A stretch of DNA of 64,000 bases from Cytobacillus firmus DS1 (GTDB lineage Bacteria; Bacillota; Bacilli; Bacillales; Cytobacillaceae): contig NZ_APVL01000004.1 in assembly GCF_000565285.1 (NCBI RefSeq), positions 248,001 to 312,000 on the forward strand, written 5' to 3'. Both the position numbers and the translations under genes were made by a program. The notes beneath the pieces are model-generated. The model had not been told where the DNA came from. It worked only from the letters and a program-made list of their open reading frames with translations, and ran no database searches. Positions 9,557 through 18,814 of this stretch are shown piece by piece (positions within the stretch are counted from its first letter, which is position 1; every line of letters starts with the position of its first letter).

Positions 9557-10960
9557 ATGGGTAAAGGAACTAGTTTAACTCCGCGCCAAATTGTTGAGCG
9601 CTTGGATCAATATATCATCGGTCAAAAAGATGCAAAAAAAGCAGTTGCTGTTGCTCTTAGAAATCGCTATCGCCGCAGCTTGCTGGATGAAAAATTGCGG
9701 GAAGAAGTAAATCCTAAAAATATATTGATGATCGGCCCAACTGGAGTTGGAAAAACTGAAATTGCGCGCAGAATGGCTAAATTAGTCGGTGCACCATTTG
9801 TTAAAGTGGAGGCAACCAAATTCACTGAAGTGGGATATGTGGGCAGGGATGTTGAATCCATGGTCAGAGATCTCGTGGAAACATCTGTCCGTCTGGTAAA
9901 AGAAGAGAAGATGGCCAGTGTAAAGGAACGAGCAGAAGAAAGTGCCAACCGCCGCATTCTTGAACTGCTTGTACCTGGTGCCAAAAAAGCCGCTAATTAT
10001 AAAAATCCACTTGAAATGCTATTTGGCGGAGGTAATGATCAGCAGCAGGATACGTATCAGACAGAAGATTTAAACCTCCAGGAAAAGCGCAAGATTGTAA
10101 AAGAAAAGCTTGCACTTGGCGAATTGGAAAATGAAGTTATTACCGTTGAAGTGGAAGAGCAGCAGCCTTCCATGTTTGACATGCTGCAGGGCTCGGGGAT
10201 GGAGCAAATGGGCATGAATATGCAGGATGCACTCAGCAGCCTTATGCCAAAGAAAAGGAAAAAAAGAAAATTGACTGTAAGGGAAGCCAGAAAGATCCTG
10301 ACAAATGAAGAAGCCCAAAAGCTGATTGATATGGATGAAGTCAGTCAGGAGGCTGTATTCCGTGCTGAACAGTCAGGAATAATATTTATTGATGAAATTG
10401 ATAAAATTGCCAGCAAAAACAGCGGCGGTTCATCAGCTGATGTCTCAAGGGAAGGGGTTCAAAGAGATATTTTGCCGGTGGTGGAAGGTTCAACAGTAGT
10501 AACAAAATACGGATCTGTAAAAACAGACCATGTATTGTTTATTGCTGCAGGTGCTTTCCATATGGCAAAGCCATCTGACCTTATTCCTGAATTACAGGGG
10601 CGTTTTCCGATCCGTGTGGAGCTCACCAAGCTAACCGTTGAAGATTTCTACAAAATACTTGTGGAGCCCGATAATGCATTAATAAAACAATATGAAGCAT
10701 TATTGGTAACTGAAGGTATACAAATTGAATTTTCTGACGATGCTATTCGTAGGATTGCTCAATTTGCCTTTGAAGTTAACCAAAATACAGATAATATCGG
10801 TGCAAGACGTCTTCATACAATCATGGAAAAACTGCTCGAAGATTTATCTTTTGAAGCACCGGACATCACCATGGATAAAATCACAATCACCCCTCAGTAT
10901 GTTGAGGAGAAACTTGGAGCCATTTCCCGCAATAAGGATTTAAGCCAGTTTATTCTGTGA
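9557..10960 (+). CDS. hslU: ATP-dependent protease ATPase subunit HslU (ClpY/CodX)
   Basis: This AAA+ unfoldase feeds substrates to HslV. Its 467 residues match the family. Walker A is GPTGVGKT at residues 60-67 and Walker B is IIFIDEID near residue 275. The variable I domain, Met- and Gln-rich, lies between them (about 130-240). Sensor and C-terminal motifs such as [11 protein letters not shown] near 415 are present. AAAGGAG precedes ATG 9557. The 148-base gap to codY has no clear terminator, in keeping with an xerC-hslVU-codY transcript. Confidence 0.96.
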   Translation: MGKGTSLTPRQIVERLDQYIIGQKDAKKAVAVALRNRYRRSLLDEKLREEVNPKNILMIGPTGVGKTEIARRMAKLVGAPFVKVEATKFTEVGYVGRDVESMVRDLVETSVRLVKEEKMASVKERAEESANRRILELLVPGAKKAANYKNPLEMLFGGGNDQQQDTYQTEDLNLQEKRKIVKEKLALGELENEVITVEVEEQQPSMFDMLQGSGMEQMGMNMQDALSSLMPKKRKKRKLTVREARKILTNEEAQKLIDMDEVSQEAVFRAEQSGIIFIDEIDKIASKNSGGSSADVSREGVQRDILPVVEGSTVVTKYGSVKTDHVLFIAAGAFHMAKPSDLIPELQGRFPIRVELTKLTVEDFYKILVEPDNALIKQYEALLVTEGIQIEFSDDAIRRIAQFAFEVNQNTDNIGARRLHTIMEKLLEDLSFEAPDITMDKITITPQYVEEKLGAISRNKDLSQFIL

Positions 10961-11057
10961 CCTTATAGTTTAAAGATCAAGGTCAAAGGGTAACGGAAAG
11001 TGAATCCTGAAAAAAGTCAAAATGACGTATGATTCAATCTGAAGCAATAAGATATTT

Positions 11058-11072
11058 AATTTTAACAAAATA
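11058..11072 (+). promoter_or_regulatory. Candidate CodY box upstream of codY
   Basis: AATTTTAACAAAATA differs from the CodY consensus AATTTTCWGAAAATT at three of fifteen positions. It lies 36 bases before the codY start, where binding could give autoregulation. AT-rich sequence makes chance matches fairly common. Confidence 0.35.
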
Positions 11073-11108
11073 TATGTTTATGGGTTGCAGCAAATAGGAG
11101 GAAATACA

Positions 11109-11888
11109 ATGGATTTATTAACAAAAACAAGAAAAATTAATGCTATGCTTCAAAGAGCAGCCGGAAAGCCGGTTAACTTCAAAGAAATGTCAGAAACACT
11201 AAGTGATGTAATCGAAGCAAATATCTTTGTAGTAAGCCGCAGAGGCAAACTGCTTGGATTTGCAGTAAACCAGCAAATCGAAAATGAGCGCATGAAACAA
11301 ATGCTTGAGGATCGTCAGTTCCCAGAAGAATATACAAAAAATTTATTTAACATCCAGGAGACTTCATCAAATCTGGATATGGAAAGCGAATATACTGCAT
11401 TCCCTGTTGAAAACAAGGATCTTTTTGCAAGCGGCTTGACTACTATTGTTCCCATCATTGGCGGCGGTGAGCGTCTCGGCACACTAATTCTTGCGAGATT
11501 GCAGGAACAATTCCATGATGATGATTTAATTCTTGCTGAATATGGTGCTACCGTAGTTGGTATGGAAATTCTTCGTGAAAAAGCGGAAGAAATTGAAGAA
11601 GAAGCCCGCAGCAAAGCTGTTGTACAAATGGCAATCAGTTCTCTTTCATACAGCGAGCTTGAAGCGATCGAGCATATCTTCGAAGAGCTTAACGGCAACG
11701 AAGGACTTCTAGTTGCATCAAAAATTGCTGATCGTGTAGGCATTACCCGCTCTGTAATCGTAAATGCCCTAAGAAAACTCGAAAGTGCAGGAGTTATTGA
11801 GTCCCGGTCTTTAGGTATGAAGGGTACTTATATCAAAGTCCTGAATGACAAGTTCCTGGTTGAATTGGAAAAACTTAAATCAAACTAA
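11109..11888 (+). CDS. codY: GTP- and branched-chain amino acid-sensing repressor CodY
   Basis: CodY represses nutrient-adaptation genes when GTP and isoleucine/valine are plentiful. ATG 11109 follows AGGAGGAAA and gives the standard 259 residues; an in-frame start at 11085 has no ribosome site. The N-terminal GAF ligand-binding domain covers about residues 1-155. The winged helix-turn-helix near 200-245 includes [20 protein letters not shown]. The gene closes the xerC-hslVU-codY cluster and is followed by a strong terminator, which isolates it from the fla/che operon. Confidence 0.98.
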   Translation: MDLLTKTRKINAMLQRAAGKPVNFKEMSETLSDVIEANIFVVSRRGKLLGFAVNQQIENERMKQMLEDRQFPEEYTKNLFNIQETSSNLDMESEYTAFPVENKDLFASGLTTIVPIIGGGERLGTLILARLQEQFHDDDLILAEYGATVVGMEILREKAEEIEEEARSKAVVQMAISSLSYSELEAIEHIFEELNGNEGLLVASKIADRVGITRSVIVNALRKLESAGVIESRSLGMKGTYIKVLNDKFLVELEKLKSN

Positions 11889-11898
11889 TAAAATCCGT

Positions 11899-11928
11899 AA
11901 AACCCGTCCTTAAATGGCGGGTTTTTTT
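11899..11928 (+). terminator. Intrinsic terminator of codY
   Basis: AAACCCG(T)CC pairs with GGCGGGTTT around the loop TTAAAT, with one bulged T, and runs into seven T residues. Confidence 0.85.
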
Positions 11929-12248
11929 GTTACAAATTTGTTACATAAGTAATTGGTAAATTTATGTATTTTAAACATTATTTATAAGTTCATTAGACAT
12001 AGATTACATACTTTTCAATTGAGATAATTAATTTTGCAGTTCGAAAGAACTATAAAAGAGGATCTTGGGAAAAATCAGAAAGAATACATATTTAAGCTTA
12101 TATGGTAATTATTACAAAATAACTTGTGTAACTTTCAGCATATTTAAAAGATTTGTCGAAAATAGGTCCAAAGAATCATTAAAATTAACCTTATGTACAT
12201 AGACATATTATTTCATATTCATTACAATAATGTTTATGATGACATATT

Positions 12249-12276
12249 TTGTCCATTATCACCAATTTTCTACAAT
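12249..12276 (+). promoter_or_regulatory. Candidate SigA promoter of the fla/che operon
   Basis: TTGTCC (12249-12254) and TACAAT (12271-12276) are 16 bp apart, placing the start about 35 bases before flgB. A perfect CodY half-site AATTTTC at 12264-12270 touches the -10; CodY is known to repress the B. subtilis fla/che promoter. The rest of the roughly 390-bp gap after the codY terminator is AT-rich. It holds a small AGTTC-GAAA-GAACT hairpin at 12038-12051 and no convincing SigD promoter. Confidence 0.5.
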
Positions 12277-12316
12277 AATTACCATGTAAAATTTGTTTTT
12301 ATGCGAGGTGTTATGA

Positions 12317-12712
12317 TTGAAGCTGTTTTCCGGCACTATATCAACATTAGAACAAGCACTGAATTATTCTTCACTTAAACAAAAAGTAATATCACAAAAT
12401 ATTGCAAATGCCGATACTCCGAACTATAAAGCAAAAGATGCAAGCTTTAAAGCCGCTTTCAAGAACGCTTTAAATGATCCAATGGAAGCAAACAAAAGTG
12501 ATTACAGGCATTACGATTTTAAAAATGGTTCATCCTCAGGGCAAGGTATAGTGACAAAACCTGATACTTCTTACAATCATAATGGCAATAGCGTTGATTT
12601 AGATAAGGAAATGGCCGATCTTGCTACAAATCAGATTTACTATAATGCAGTTATTGAACGGGTAAGCGGTAAGTTTTCCAGTCTGCAGAATGTATTGCGG
12701 GGAGGCAAATAG
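12317..12712 (+). CDS. flgB: Flagellar basal-body rod protein FlgB
   Basis: FlgB is a proximal rod subunit. Translation begins at TTG 12317, six bases after GAGGTG (12305-12310), giving MKLFSGTISTLEQAL and 131 residues, as in B. subtilis. ISQNIANADTPNYKAKD (about residues 25-41) is the conserved rod-protein N-terminal motif. The C-terminal helix ends at residue 131. It is the first gene of the fla/che operon, and flgC begins two bases after its stop. Confidence 0.95.
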   Translation: MKLFSGTISTLEQALNYSSLKQKVISQNIANADTPNYKAKDASFKAAFKNALNDPMEANKSDYRHYDFKNGSSSGQGIVTKPDTSYNHNGNSVDLDKEMADLATNQIYYNAVIERVSGKFSSLQNVLRGGK

Positions 12713-12714
12713 TA

Positions 12715-13167
12715 ATGTCTATGTTTCATAGTATGAATAACACAGCATCGGCACTAACTGCCCAAAGGCTCCGTATGGATGTGATTTCTTCAAATATGGC
12801 TAATGCTGACTCAACAAGAAGTGTAAATGGAGATGAGCCCTATAGGAGAAAGTCGGTTGTATTGGAGCCGAAAGAAGGGCAATTTTCATCTTTCTTAAAT
12901 ATGGCAATGAGCAGAACCGGGGGAAGCACTGCTGGTAACGGTGTAAAGGTGTCAAGAATAGAAGAAGATCGTGAAACACCATTTAAAATGGTTTATGATC
13001 CAACCCATGTCGATGCAAATGAAAATGGTTATGTTGAAATGCCAAATGTGGACCCTTTAAGAGAAATGGCAGATCTTATTAGTGCAACAAGATCTTATGA
13101 AGCTAATGTGACGGTTTTTAATGCCTCTAAAGGTATGATGATGAAAGCTTTAGAAATCGGCAAATAA
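12715..13167 (+). CDS. flgC: Flagellar basal-body rod protein FlgC
   Basis: FlgC is a proximal rod protein of 150 residues. The N-terminal motif VISSNMANADSTRS (about residues 23-36) and the C-terminal helix EMADLISATRSYEANVTVFN pair in the assembled rod, as in other axial proteins. It starts two bases after flgB and lies 12 bases before fliE, so translation of the three genes is probably coupled. Confidence 0.96.
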   Translation: MSMFHSMNNTASALTAQRLRMDVISSNMANADSTRSVNGDEPYRRKSVVLEPKEGQFSSFLNMAMSRTGGSTAGNGVKVSRIEEDRETPFKMVYDPTHVDANENGYVEMPNVDPLREMADLISATRSYEANVTVFNASKGMMMKALEIGK

Positions 13168-13179
13168 GGAGAACCTTAA

Positions 13180-13485
13180 ATGAATAACTTAACTTTTATG
13201 CCAGTGAATGCTATTAAGCCTACTGAAAATCAAAAGACTCATACTTATACATCATTCGATGCCCAGCAAAGCTTTTCGTCGGTCTTAAAGCAATCAATTG
13301 AAAAAATAAACAATGCACAGCTTGAGTCAGATGCTATGACTGAAAAACTTGCCAGGGGAGAAAATATTGATCTTCACCAGGTGATGATTACATCTCAAAA
13401 AGCGAGCATTACAATGCAGGCTGCACTAGAAATTAGAAATAAAGTAATTGAAGCTTATCAGGAAGCAATGAGAATGCAAGTTTAA
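13180..13485 (+). CDS. fliE: Flagellar hook-basal body protein FliE
   Basis: FliE joins the MS ring to the rod. The 101-residue length is typical. The C-terminal LHQVMITSQKASITMQAALEIRNKVIEAYQEAM region (residues 67-99) is the conserved part; only its name is needed for recognition. ATG 13180 follows AAGGAG. A long hairpin occupies the unusually large 149-base gap before fliF. Confidence 0.94.
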   Translation: MNNLTFMPVNAIKPTENQKTHTYTSFDAQQSFSSVLKQSIEKINNAQLESDAMTEKLARGENIDLHQVMITSQKASITMQAALEIRNKVIEAYQEAMRMQV

Positions 13486-13515
13486 TATTACAGCTGTTCC
13501 ATTGAAAAAACTTAG

Positions 13516-13564
13516 AAAATTGAAAGAATCCGCTGATTGGTGGGGTTTTTTCAATTTTTTAATT
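13516..13564 (+). terminator. Terminator-like hairpin between fliE and fliF
   Basis: A 16-bp stem (13516-13531 with 13543-13558, three G-U pairs) closes an 11-base loop. The right arm ends in a run of T residues (13555-13560). It has the form of an intrinsic terminator, but it lies inside the fla/che operon with no obvious promoter before fliF, so partial termination or 3'-end protection of a flgBC-fliE mRNA is likely. Confidence 0.6.
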
Positions 13565-13634
13565 AAAGAAATTATTAAAGCTAAAAACTAGTTAGGGCGG
13601 TTATTAGCTAAGACAGAATAACCGGAGGATTGTG

Positions 13635-15248
13635 ATGAATGAGAAGCTACAGAGATATATAGGGAAAGTTAGAGAATACTGGGGCAGCAGGACAAAAAAA
13701 CAAAAGACGATCATGATCGGAGCTGCTGCGCTATGTTTATTGCTTATCACAGCTGGCGCAATTCTGGGCACCAGGACAACACTTGTCCCTCTTTACAGCA
13801 ACCTGACACCTTCGGAGACTGGAACAATTAAAGAAAGTCTCGATGCCAGGGGGGTTGTATCTGAAATAGCAGATGGAGGAACCACAATTAAAGTTCCTGA
13901 AGAGGTGGTCGATACACTGAAAGTTGAACTTGCAGCTGAAGGGATTCCTAAATCGGGAAGTATTGATTATTCATTTTTTAGCCAAAATGCGGGCATTGGT
14001 ATGACAGAAAACGAATTTAATGTTTTAAAGCTTGAGGCAATGCAGACAGAATTAGCGAATCTTATGAAAGGGATCGATGGAGTTAACGATGCCAAGGTAA
14101 TGATAAACCTGCCTGATAAAGGCATCTTTGTAAATGATCCTGCAGAGGAAGCATCTGCCTCCATTGTTCTTAACACCAAACCGGGTCATCAGTTTGAAGA
14201 ATCACAAATTCAGGCGCTTTATCACCTGGCTGCGAAAAGTGTGCCTAATCTTCCCACTGATAATATCGTCATTACCAATCAGTTTTTTGAGTATTTTGAT
14301 TTAAAAAATAAAGAAAATTCTTCACCTGAAAGCACCTTTGCAGCACAGCATGAAATCAAAAAAGAGATAGAACGGGATGTGCAGCGTCAGGTCCAGAATA
14401 TGCTTGGCACTCTAATGGGTCAGGATAAGGTGGTTGTTTCTGTAACTGCTGATATTGACTTTACCCAGGAAAACAGGGAAGAAAACCTCGTTACACCTGT
14501 AGATGAGGAGAATATGGAAGGCATAGCGATCAGCGCTCAAAAGATAACTGAAACATTCACTGGAAACGGTAACGCTGCTGGCGGATTTACTCCGGCTGGC
14601 GGCAATGATGAACCTGCAGGCACCGATGCTGCCACTTATCAGGAAAATGGAAATTCCAATGGGGACTATGAACGAATTGAAGAAACAATCAATAATGAAG
14701 TAAATAAAATCCGCAAAGAGATAGTCGAAAGTCCATATAAAGTCAGAGACCTGGGCATTCAGGTAATGGTTGAACCGCCGACAGCGGATGATCCTGCATC
14801 ACTTCCGCAGGAGAGAATCAACGATATCACCCAGATACTCGGAACGGTAGTCCGTACAACCATTAATAAAGACGCTGCTGGAGAAGAGGAATTAACAGAC
14901 GAGGCGATTCAGAATAAAATTGTTGTCTCGGTACAGCCATTCAACGGAAAAGTTGAGTTTCCTAATGAGTCAAGCTACAAGCTTCCTTGGTGGGTTTATG
15001 CTATTGGCGGGCTTTTGCTATTGATTATTGCTATATTAATCTTCCTATTTATTAGAGCAAGAAAGAAGCAGAAACAGGAAATGGTAGATGAGATGGAAGT
15101 ACAGGATGCTGAGACATTTAATCTTCCTGACGTTAATGAAGAGCAGGAGACAGAAAGTACAATGAAACGCAAGCAGCTTGAAAAAATGGCAAAAGAAAAG
15201 CCTGAAGACTTTGCAAAACTTCTTCGTACATGGATCGCTGAAGATTAA
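13635..15248 (+). CDS. fliF: Flagellar MS-ring protein FliF
   Basis: FliF forms the membrane ring on which the basal body is built. ATG 13635 is six bases after GGAGG (13624-13628); the GTG three bases earlier is too close. The 537-residue protein has a transmembrane segment near residues 25-45, the YscJ-type ring-building modules (about 45-220), a disordered loop rich in N, G, A and E (about 290-340), and a second membrane segment near 455-475. The C-terminal tail (DFAKLLRTWIAED) binds FliG. Confidence 0.97.
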   Translation: MNEKLQRYIGKVREYWGSRTKKQKTIMIGAAALCLLLITAGAILGTRTTLVPLYSNLTPSETGTIKESLDARGVVSEIADGGTTIKVPEEVVDTLKVELAAEGIPKSGSIDYSFFSQNAGIGMTENEFNVLKLEAMQTELANLMKGIDGVNDAKVMINLPDKGIFVNDPAEEASASIVLNTKPGHQFEESQIQALYHLAAKSVPNLPTDNIVITNQFFEYFDLKNKENSSPESTFAAQHEIKKEIERDVQRQVQNMLGTLMGQDKVVVSVTADIDFTQENREENLVTPVDEENMEGIAISAQKITETFTGNGNAAGGFTPAGGNDEPAGTDAATYQENGNSNGDYERIEETINNEVNKIRKEIVESPYKVRDLGIQVMVEPPTADDPASLPQERINDITQILGTVVRTTINKDAAGEEELTDEAIQNKIVVSVQPFNGKVEFPNESSYKLPWWVYAIGGLLLLIIAILIFLFIRARKKQKQEMVDEMEVQDAETFNLPDVNEEQETESTMKRKQLEKMAKEKPEDFAKLLRTWIAED

Positions 15249-15260
15249 GGAGGGTGAAAG

Positions 15261-16277
15261 ATGCCAAAAAAAGATCAGAAAGAATTAACAGGCAAGCAAA
15301 AAGCGGCTATTCTTCTTATTTCCCTTGGTCCTGATGTTGCATCCTCTGTTTATAAACATTTGAGCGAGGAAGAGATTGAAAAGTTGACCCTGGAAATCTC
15401 GGGTGTTCGGAAAGTTGATTCTTATGTTAAGGAAGAAATCCTTGAAGAATTCCATCAGATCGCCCTGGCACAGGATTATATTACCCAGGGCGGGATTGGA
15501 TATGCAAAAACAGTTCTGGAAAAAGCATTAGGTACAGAGCAGGCTTCAGCAATTATTAACAGGTTAACGTCTTCTCTGCAGGTAAGGCCATTTGATTTCG
15601 CCAGAAAAGCGGATCCGGCACAAATACTGAATTTTATTCAGAATGAACATCCGCAGACCATTTCATTAATATTATCCTATCTTGATCCGGCTCAGGCAGG
15701 GCAGATTTTATCAGAATTGCCTCAGGAGATGCAGGCGGATATCGCCAGAAGAATTGCCGTTATGGACAGCACCTCACCTGAGATTATAAATGAAGTTGAA
15801 CAGATTCTGGAGCGCAAACTATCTTCAACGGTAACGCAGGATTATACCCAGACCGGTGGCATCGAGTCAGTTGTCGATGTGCTTAATGGAGTTGACCGTG
15901 CGACCGAAAGAACCATTTTGGATGCGCTGGAAATTCAGGATCCGGAGCTTGCTGAAGAAATTAAGAAGAGAATGTTTGTGTTTGAAGACATCGTTACTCT
16001 TGATAGCCGCGCTATACAGCGTGTTATCCGGGATTGTGAAAGTGAAGACCTTATGCTTTCACTTAAGGTATCCAGTGATGAAGTTAAAGGAATTGTCTTT
16101 AAAAATATGTCTTCCAGAATGGTTGAAACCTTTAAGGATGAAATGGAATACATGGGTCCTGTGAGATTAAGAGATGTTGAAGAAGCCCAATCAAGAATAG
16201 TTGGCATTATAAGAAGATTGGAAGAATCAGGGGAGATCATCGTCGCACGCGGCGGAGGAGATGATATTATTGTCTAG
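15261..16277 (+). CDS. fliG: Flagellar motor switch protein FliG
   Basis: FliG is the C-ring subunit that contacts FliF and the stators. The 338 residues include the N-terminal domain starting KQKAAILLISLG, the EHPQTISLILSYL middle region around residue 130, and the C-terminal torque domain with charged residues in MFVFEDIVTLDSRAIQRV (about 237-254). AGGAGG precedes ATG 15261. The last 17 bases overlap fliH. Confidence 0.97.
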   Translation: MPKKDQKELTGKQKAAILLISLGPDVASSVYKHLSEEEIEKLTLEISGVRKVDSYVKEEILEEFHQIALAQDYITQGGIGYAKTVLEKALGTEQASAIINRLTSSLQVRPFDFARKADPAQILNFIQNEHPQTISLILSYLDPAQAGQILSELPQEMQADIARRIAVMDSTSPEIINEVEQILERKLSSTVTQDYTQTGGIESVVDVLNGVDRATERTILDALEIQDPELAEEIKKRMFVFEDIVTLDSRAIQRVIRDCESEDLMLSLKVSSDEVKGIVFKNMSSRMVETFKDEMEYMGPVRLRDVEEAQSRIVGIIRRLEESGEIIVARGGGDDIIV

Positions 16278-17046
16278 GCTTATAAAATCATACTCTTCCG
16301 TAGTGCCTGAAGAAGAAAAGAAGGTCATTTCGATCAGACTGCTGCAAAGCAATTCAAACCATATTGAAGAGGAAGTAGAGCAGAGTGCAGCGAGACCGCA
16401 TGAAGAGGTTCAAGCCATGCTGAACAGTGCCCGTGAGGAAGCTGAGAGGATTGTAAACTCTGCAAGAATAGATTCAGAAAATTTGGCCCGGCAAATGGAA
16501 GAGCAGCGAATGGCGCTTGAACAGGAAAAACAAAAAGTTCTTGAGGAAGCCCGATCAGAAGGATTTGCTGCGGGAGCAGATGAAGGCAGACAAACCGCTC
16601 TCAGGGAATACAGTGAACTGATTCAAATGGCAAGAGAAGTTGTAAACTCAGCTAAACATGATTATCAGCAGCACATCGAATCATCAGAACGGACCATTCT
16701 GAATATCGGTTTAAAGGTTGCAGGAAAAATACTCGGCGAAGTTCTTGAACAGAATAGTGACCAATTCCTTTCAATTGTAAAAAGGGCTTTAAAGGAAGCG
16801 AGAGAATATACTGAGATTCAGCTTCATGTGCACCCAATGCACTATGATTTGCTTCTATCCCATAAGGAAGAACTAATCCGGGTATTTCCTAAAGAGACAG
16901 ATTTATATATTTATCCAAATGATGAACTAAGCAATACAAGCTGCATAATTGAATCAGCAAACGGAAGAATTGAAGCCAGTGTTGACAGCCAGCTTGAAGA
17001 AATAAAAATAAAACTCTTTGAAATGCTGGAGAGTGAACCAAATTGA
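16261..17046 (+). CDS. fliH: Flagellar export ATPase negative regulator FliH
   Basis: FliH binds the FliI ATPase and docks it at the export gate. The protein is highly charged, with a coiled coil of E, A and Q heptads (about residues 45-115) and a conserved C-terminal V-ATPase E-subunit-like domain. The start is uncertain: ATG 16261 lies only two bases from GGAGG (16254-16258), while TTG 16270 is 11 bases from it. The gene overlaps the fliG end by 17 bases and the fliI start by 4. Confidence 0.9.
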   Translation: MILLSRLIKSYSSVVPEEEKKVISIRLLQSNSNHIEEEVEQSAARPHEEVQAMLNSAREEAERIVNSARIDSENLARQMEEQRMALEQEKQKVLEEARSEGFAAGADEGRQTALREYSELIQMAREVVNSAKHDYQQHIESSERTILNIGLKVAGKILGEVLEQNSDQFLSIVKRALKEAREYTEIQLHVHPMHYDLLLSHKEELIRVFPKETDLYIYPNDELSNTSCIIESANGRIEASVDSQLEEIKIKLFEMLESEPN

Positions 17047-18359
17047 AACTTGGACAGCTGATCAGCGAGATTGAAAAAGTAGATAGCTTTAAGCGTTTTG
17101 GCAGGGTAAAAAGAGTAGTGGGTCTGATGATTGAGTCCCAAGGCCCGGAAAGTTCGATTGGGGATGTATGCATTATTCATATCGGCAAAGGGAGCACAAG
17201 AAAGATCCAGGCGGAAGTTGTCGGATTTAAGAATGAGAATGTGATTCTTATGCCTTATACAGATGTACAAGATATTTCACCAGGCTCTCTTGTCGAGACA
17301 ACCGCGAGACCTCTTGAGGTGAAGATAGGTCCAACTCTAATTGGTCAGGCGATAGACTCACTGGGACAGCCTCTCGATGGGTCAATGCTGCCAAAAGGGC
17401 TGACGCCTGTCCTAACGGAACAAACTCCTCCAAATCCGCTGAAAAGGCCGCCAATCTCTGAACCTATTGAAGTGGGTGTAAGAATGATCGACAGCCTGCT
17501 GACTGTAGGAAACGGACAGCGGGTCGGGATTTTTGCAGGCAGCGGAGTTGGAAAAAGCACACTTCTTGGAATGATAGCACGTAATACTAATGCAGATTTA
17601 AATGTGATTGCCCTTATTGGCGAGAGGGGCAGGGAAGTTAGGGAGTTTATTGAGAGGGACTTAGGGCCGGAGGGATTAAAAAGATCCATCGTGGTTGTCG
17701 CTACGTCTGATCAGCCGGCACTCATGAGAATTAAAGGGGCATACACAGCCACAGCAATTGCTGAATATTTCAGGGACAAAGGCTTAAATGTCATGTTAAT
17801 GATGGATTCCGTAACACGGGTGGCAATGGCGCAGCGGGAAGTCGGCCTTGCAGTCGGTGAACCGCCAACAACAAAAGGATATACGCCATCTGTTTTTGCC
17901 GTTTTGCCTAAGCTGCTTGAAAGAACAGGAACAAATGAATATGGCTCTATAACGGCATTTTATACCGTATTGGTGGACGGCGACGATATGAATGAGCCAA
18001 TCGCAGATACAGTCAGGGGAATACTGGATGGACACTTTGTCCTGGACCGGTCATTAGCGAACAAGGGGCAATATCCCGCTATAAATGTCCTGAAAAGTGT
18101 AAGCAGGGTAATGAATCATATCGCAGATGCCTCTCATATTAAGTCAGCAGAAAAAGTAAGAGAAATGCTGAGCACATATATCAATGCAGAGGATCTAATA
18201 AATATTGGAGCCTATAAACGCGGGTCATCTATGGAAATAGACGAAGCCATACGATTGTATCCTTCGATAATCTCTTTTTTGAAACAAGAAACGAATGAAA
18301 AAATTTCTATCTTGGAAAGCATTGGCCAATTAAAGGGATTAGCTGGAAAAGGAGAATAA
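17043..18359 (+). CDS. fliI: Flagellum-specific ATP synthase FliI
   Basis: FliI is the hexameric ATPase of the flagellar type III export apparatus. Translation starts at TTG 17043, overlapping the fliH stop, and gives 438 residues. Walker A is GSGVGKST near residue 165 and Walker B is VMLMMDSVTR near 250. GYTPSVFAVLPKLLERTG is typical of the FliI/F1-beta family. fliJ follows after three bases. Confidence 0.97.
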   Translation: MKLGQLISEIEKVDSFKRFGRVKRVVGLMIESQGPESSIGDVCIIHIGKGSTRKIQAEVVGFKNENVILMPYTDVQDISPGSLVETTARPLEVKIGPTLIGQAIDSLGQPLDGSMLPKGLTPVLTEQTPPNPLKRPPISEPIEVGVRMIDSLLTVGNGQRVGIFAGSGVGKSTLLGMIARNTNADLNVIALIGERGREVREFIERDLGPEGLKRSIVVVATSDQPALMRIKGAYTATAIAEYFRDKGLNVMLMMDSVTRVAMAQREVGLAVGEPPTTKGYTPSVFAVLPKLLERTGTNEYGSITAFYTVLVDGDDMNEPIADTVRGILDGHFVLDRSLANKGQYPAINVLKSVSRVMNHIADASHIKSAEKVREMLSTYINAEDLINIGAYKRGSSMEIDEAIRLYPSIISFLKQETNEKISILESIGQLKGLAGKGE

Positions 18360-18362
18360 AAT

Positions 18363-18806
18363 ATGCAGTACCAATTTAAATTCAATAAAATTCTGAAGAT
18401 TAAAGAAAGAGAAAAAGATCAGGCGTTTGATGTATACAATCAGGCTGTAAAACGATTCGAAGAAACTGCAAAGAAACTGTACGACCTGCTGAAAAAGAAA
18501 GAAGATCTGGAAGAATATCAGCTATCAAGACTGACTAAAGGACTTCCTGTTCAGGAAATCAGGCATCACCAGCATTTTGTGAGCAGCCTTGAGAAAACAA
18601 TTGACCACTATCAAAAGATGGTGGCAAATGCAAGAAGCCAAATGAATTTCCAGCAGGAGAAACTGATGGAAAAAAATATTGAAGTAAAAAAATATGAAAA
18701 AATGCAGGAAAAAGATTTAGCAGGCTTTTTGGAAAGCATGAAGCAAGCAGAAGGAAGGCAAATGGATGATATCTCGATTCAGCTGTATATGAATCGGGGA
18801 AATTAG
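18363..18806 (+). CDS. fliJ: Flagellar export chaperone FliJ
   Basis: FliJ is the central coiled-coil stalk of the export ATPase complex. The 147-residue protein is almost entirely charged coiled coil, opening FKFNKILKIKEREKDQAFD, with the K/E/Q heptads expected. It lies directly after fliI, as in nearly all flagellar operons. Confidence 0.92.
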   Translation: MQYQFKFNKILKIKEREKDQAFDVYNQAVKRFEETAKKLYDLLKKKEDLEEYQLSRLTKGLPVQEIRHHQHFVSSLEKTIDHYQKMVANARSQMNFQQEKLMEKNIEVKKYEKMQEKDLAGFLESMKQAEGRQMDDISIQLYMNRGN

Positions 18807-18814
18807 GTGGTTAA

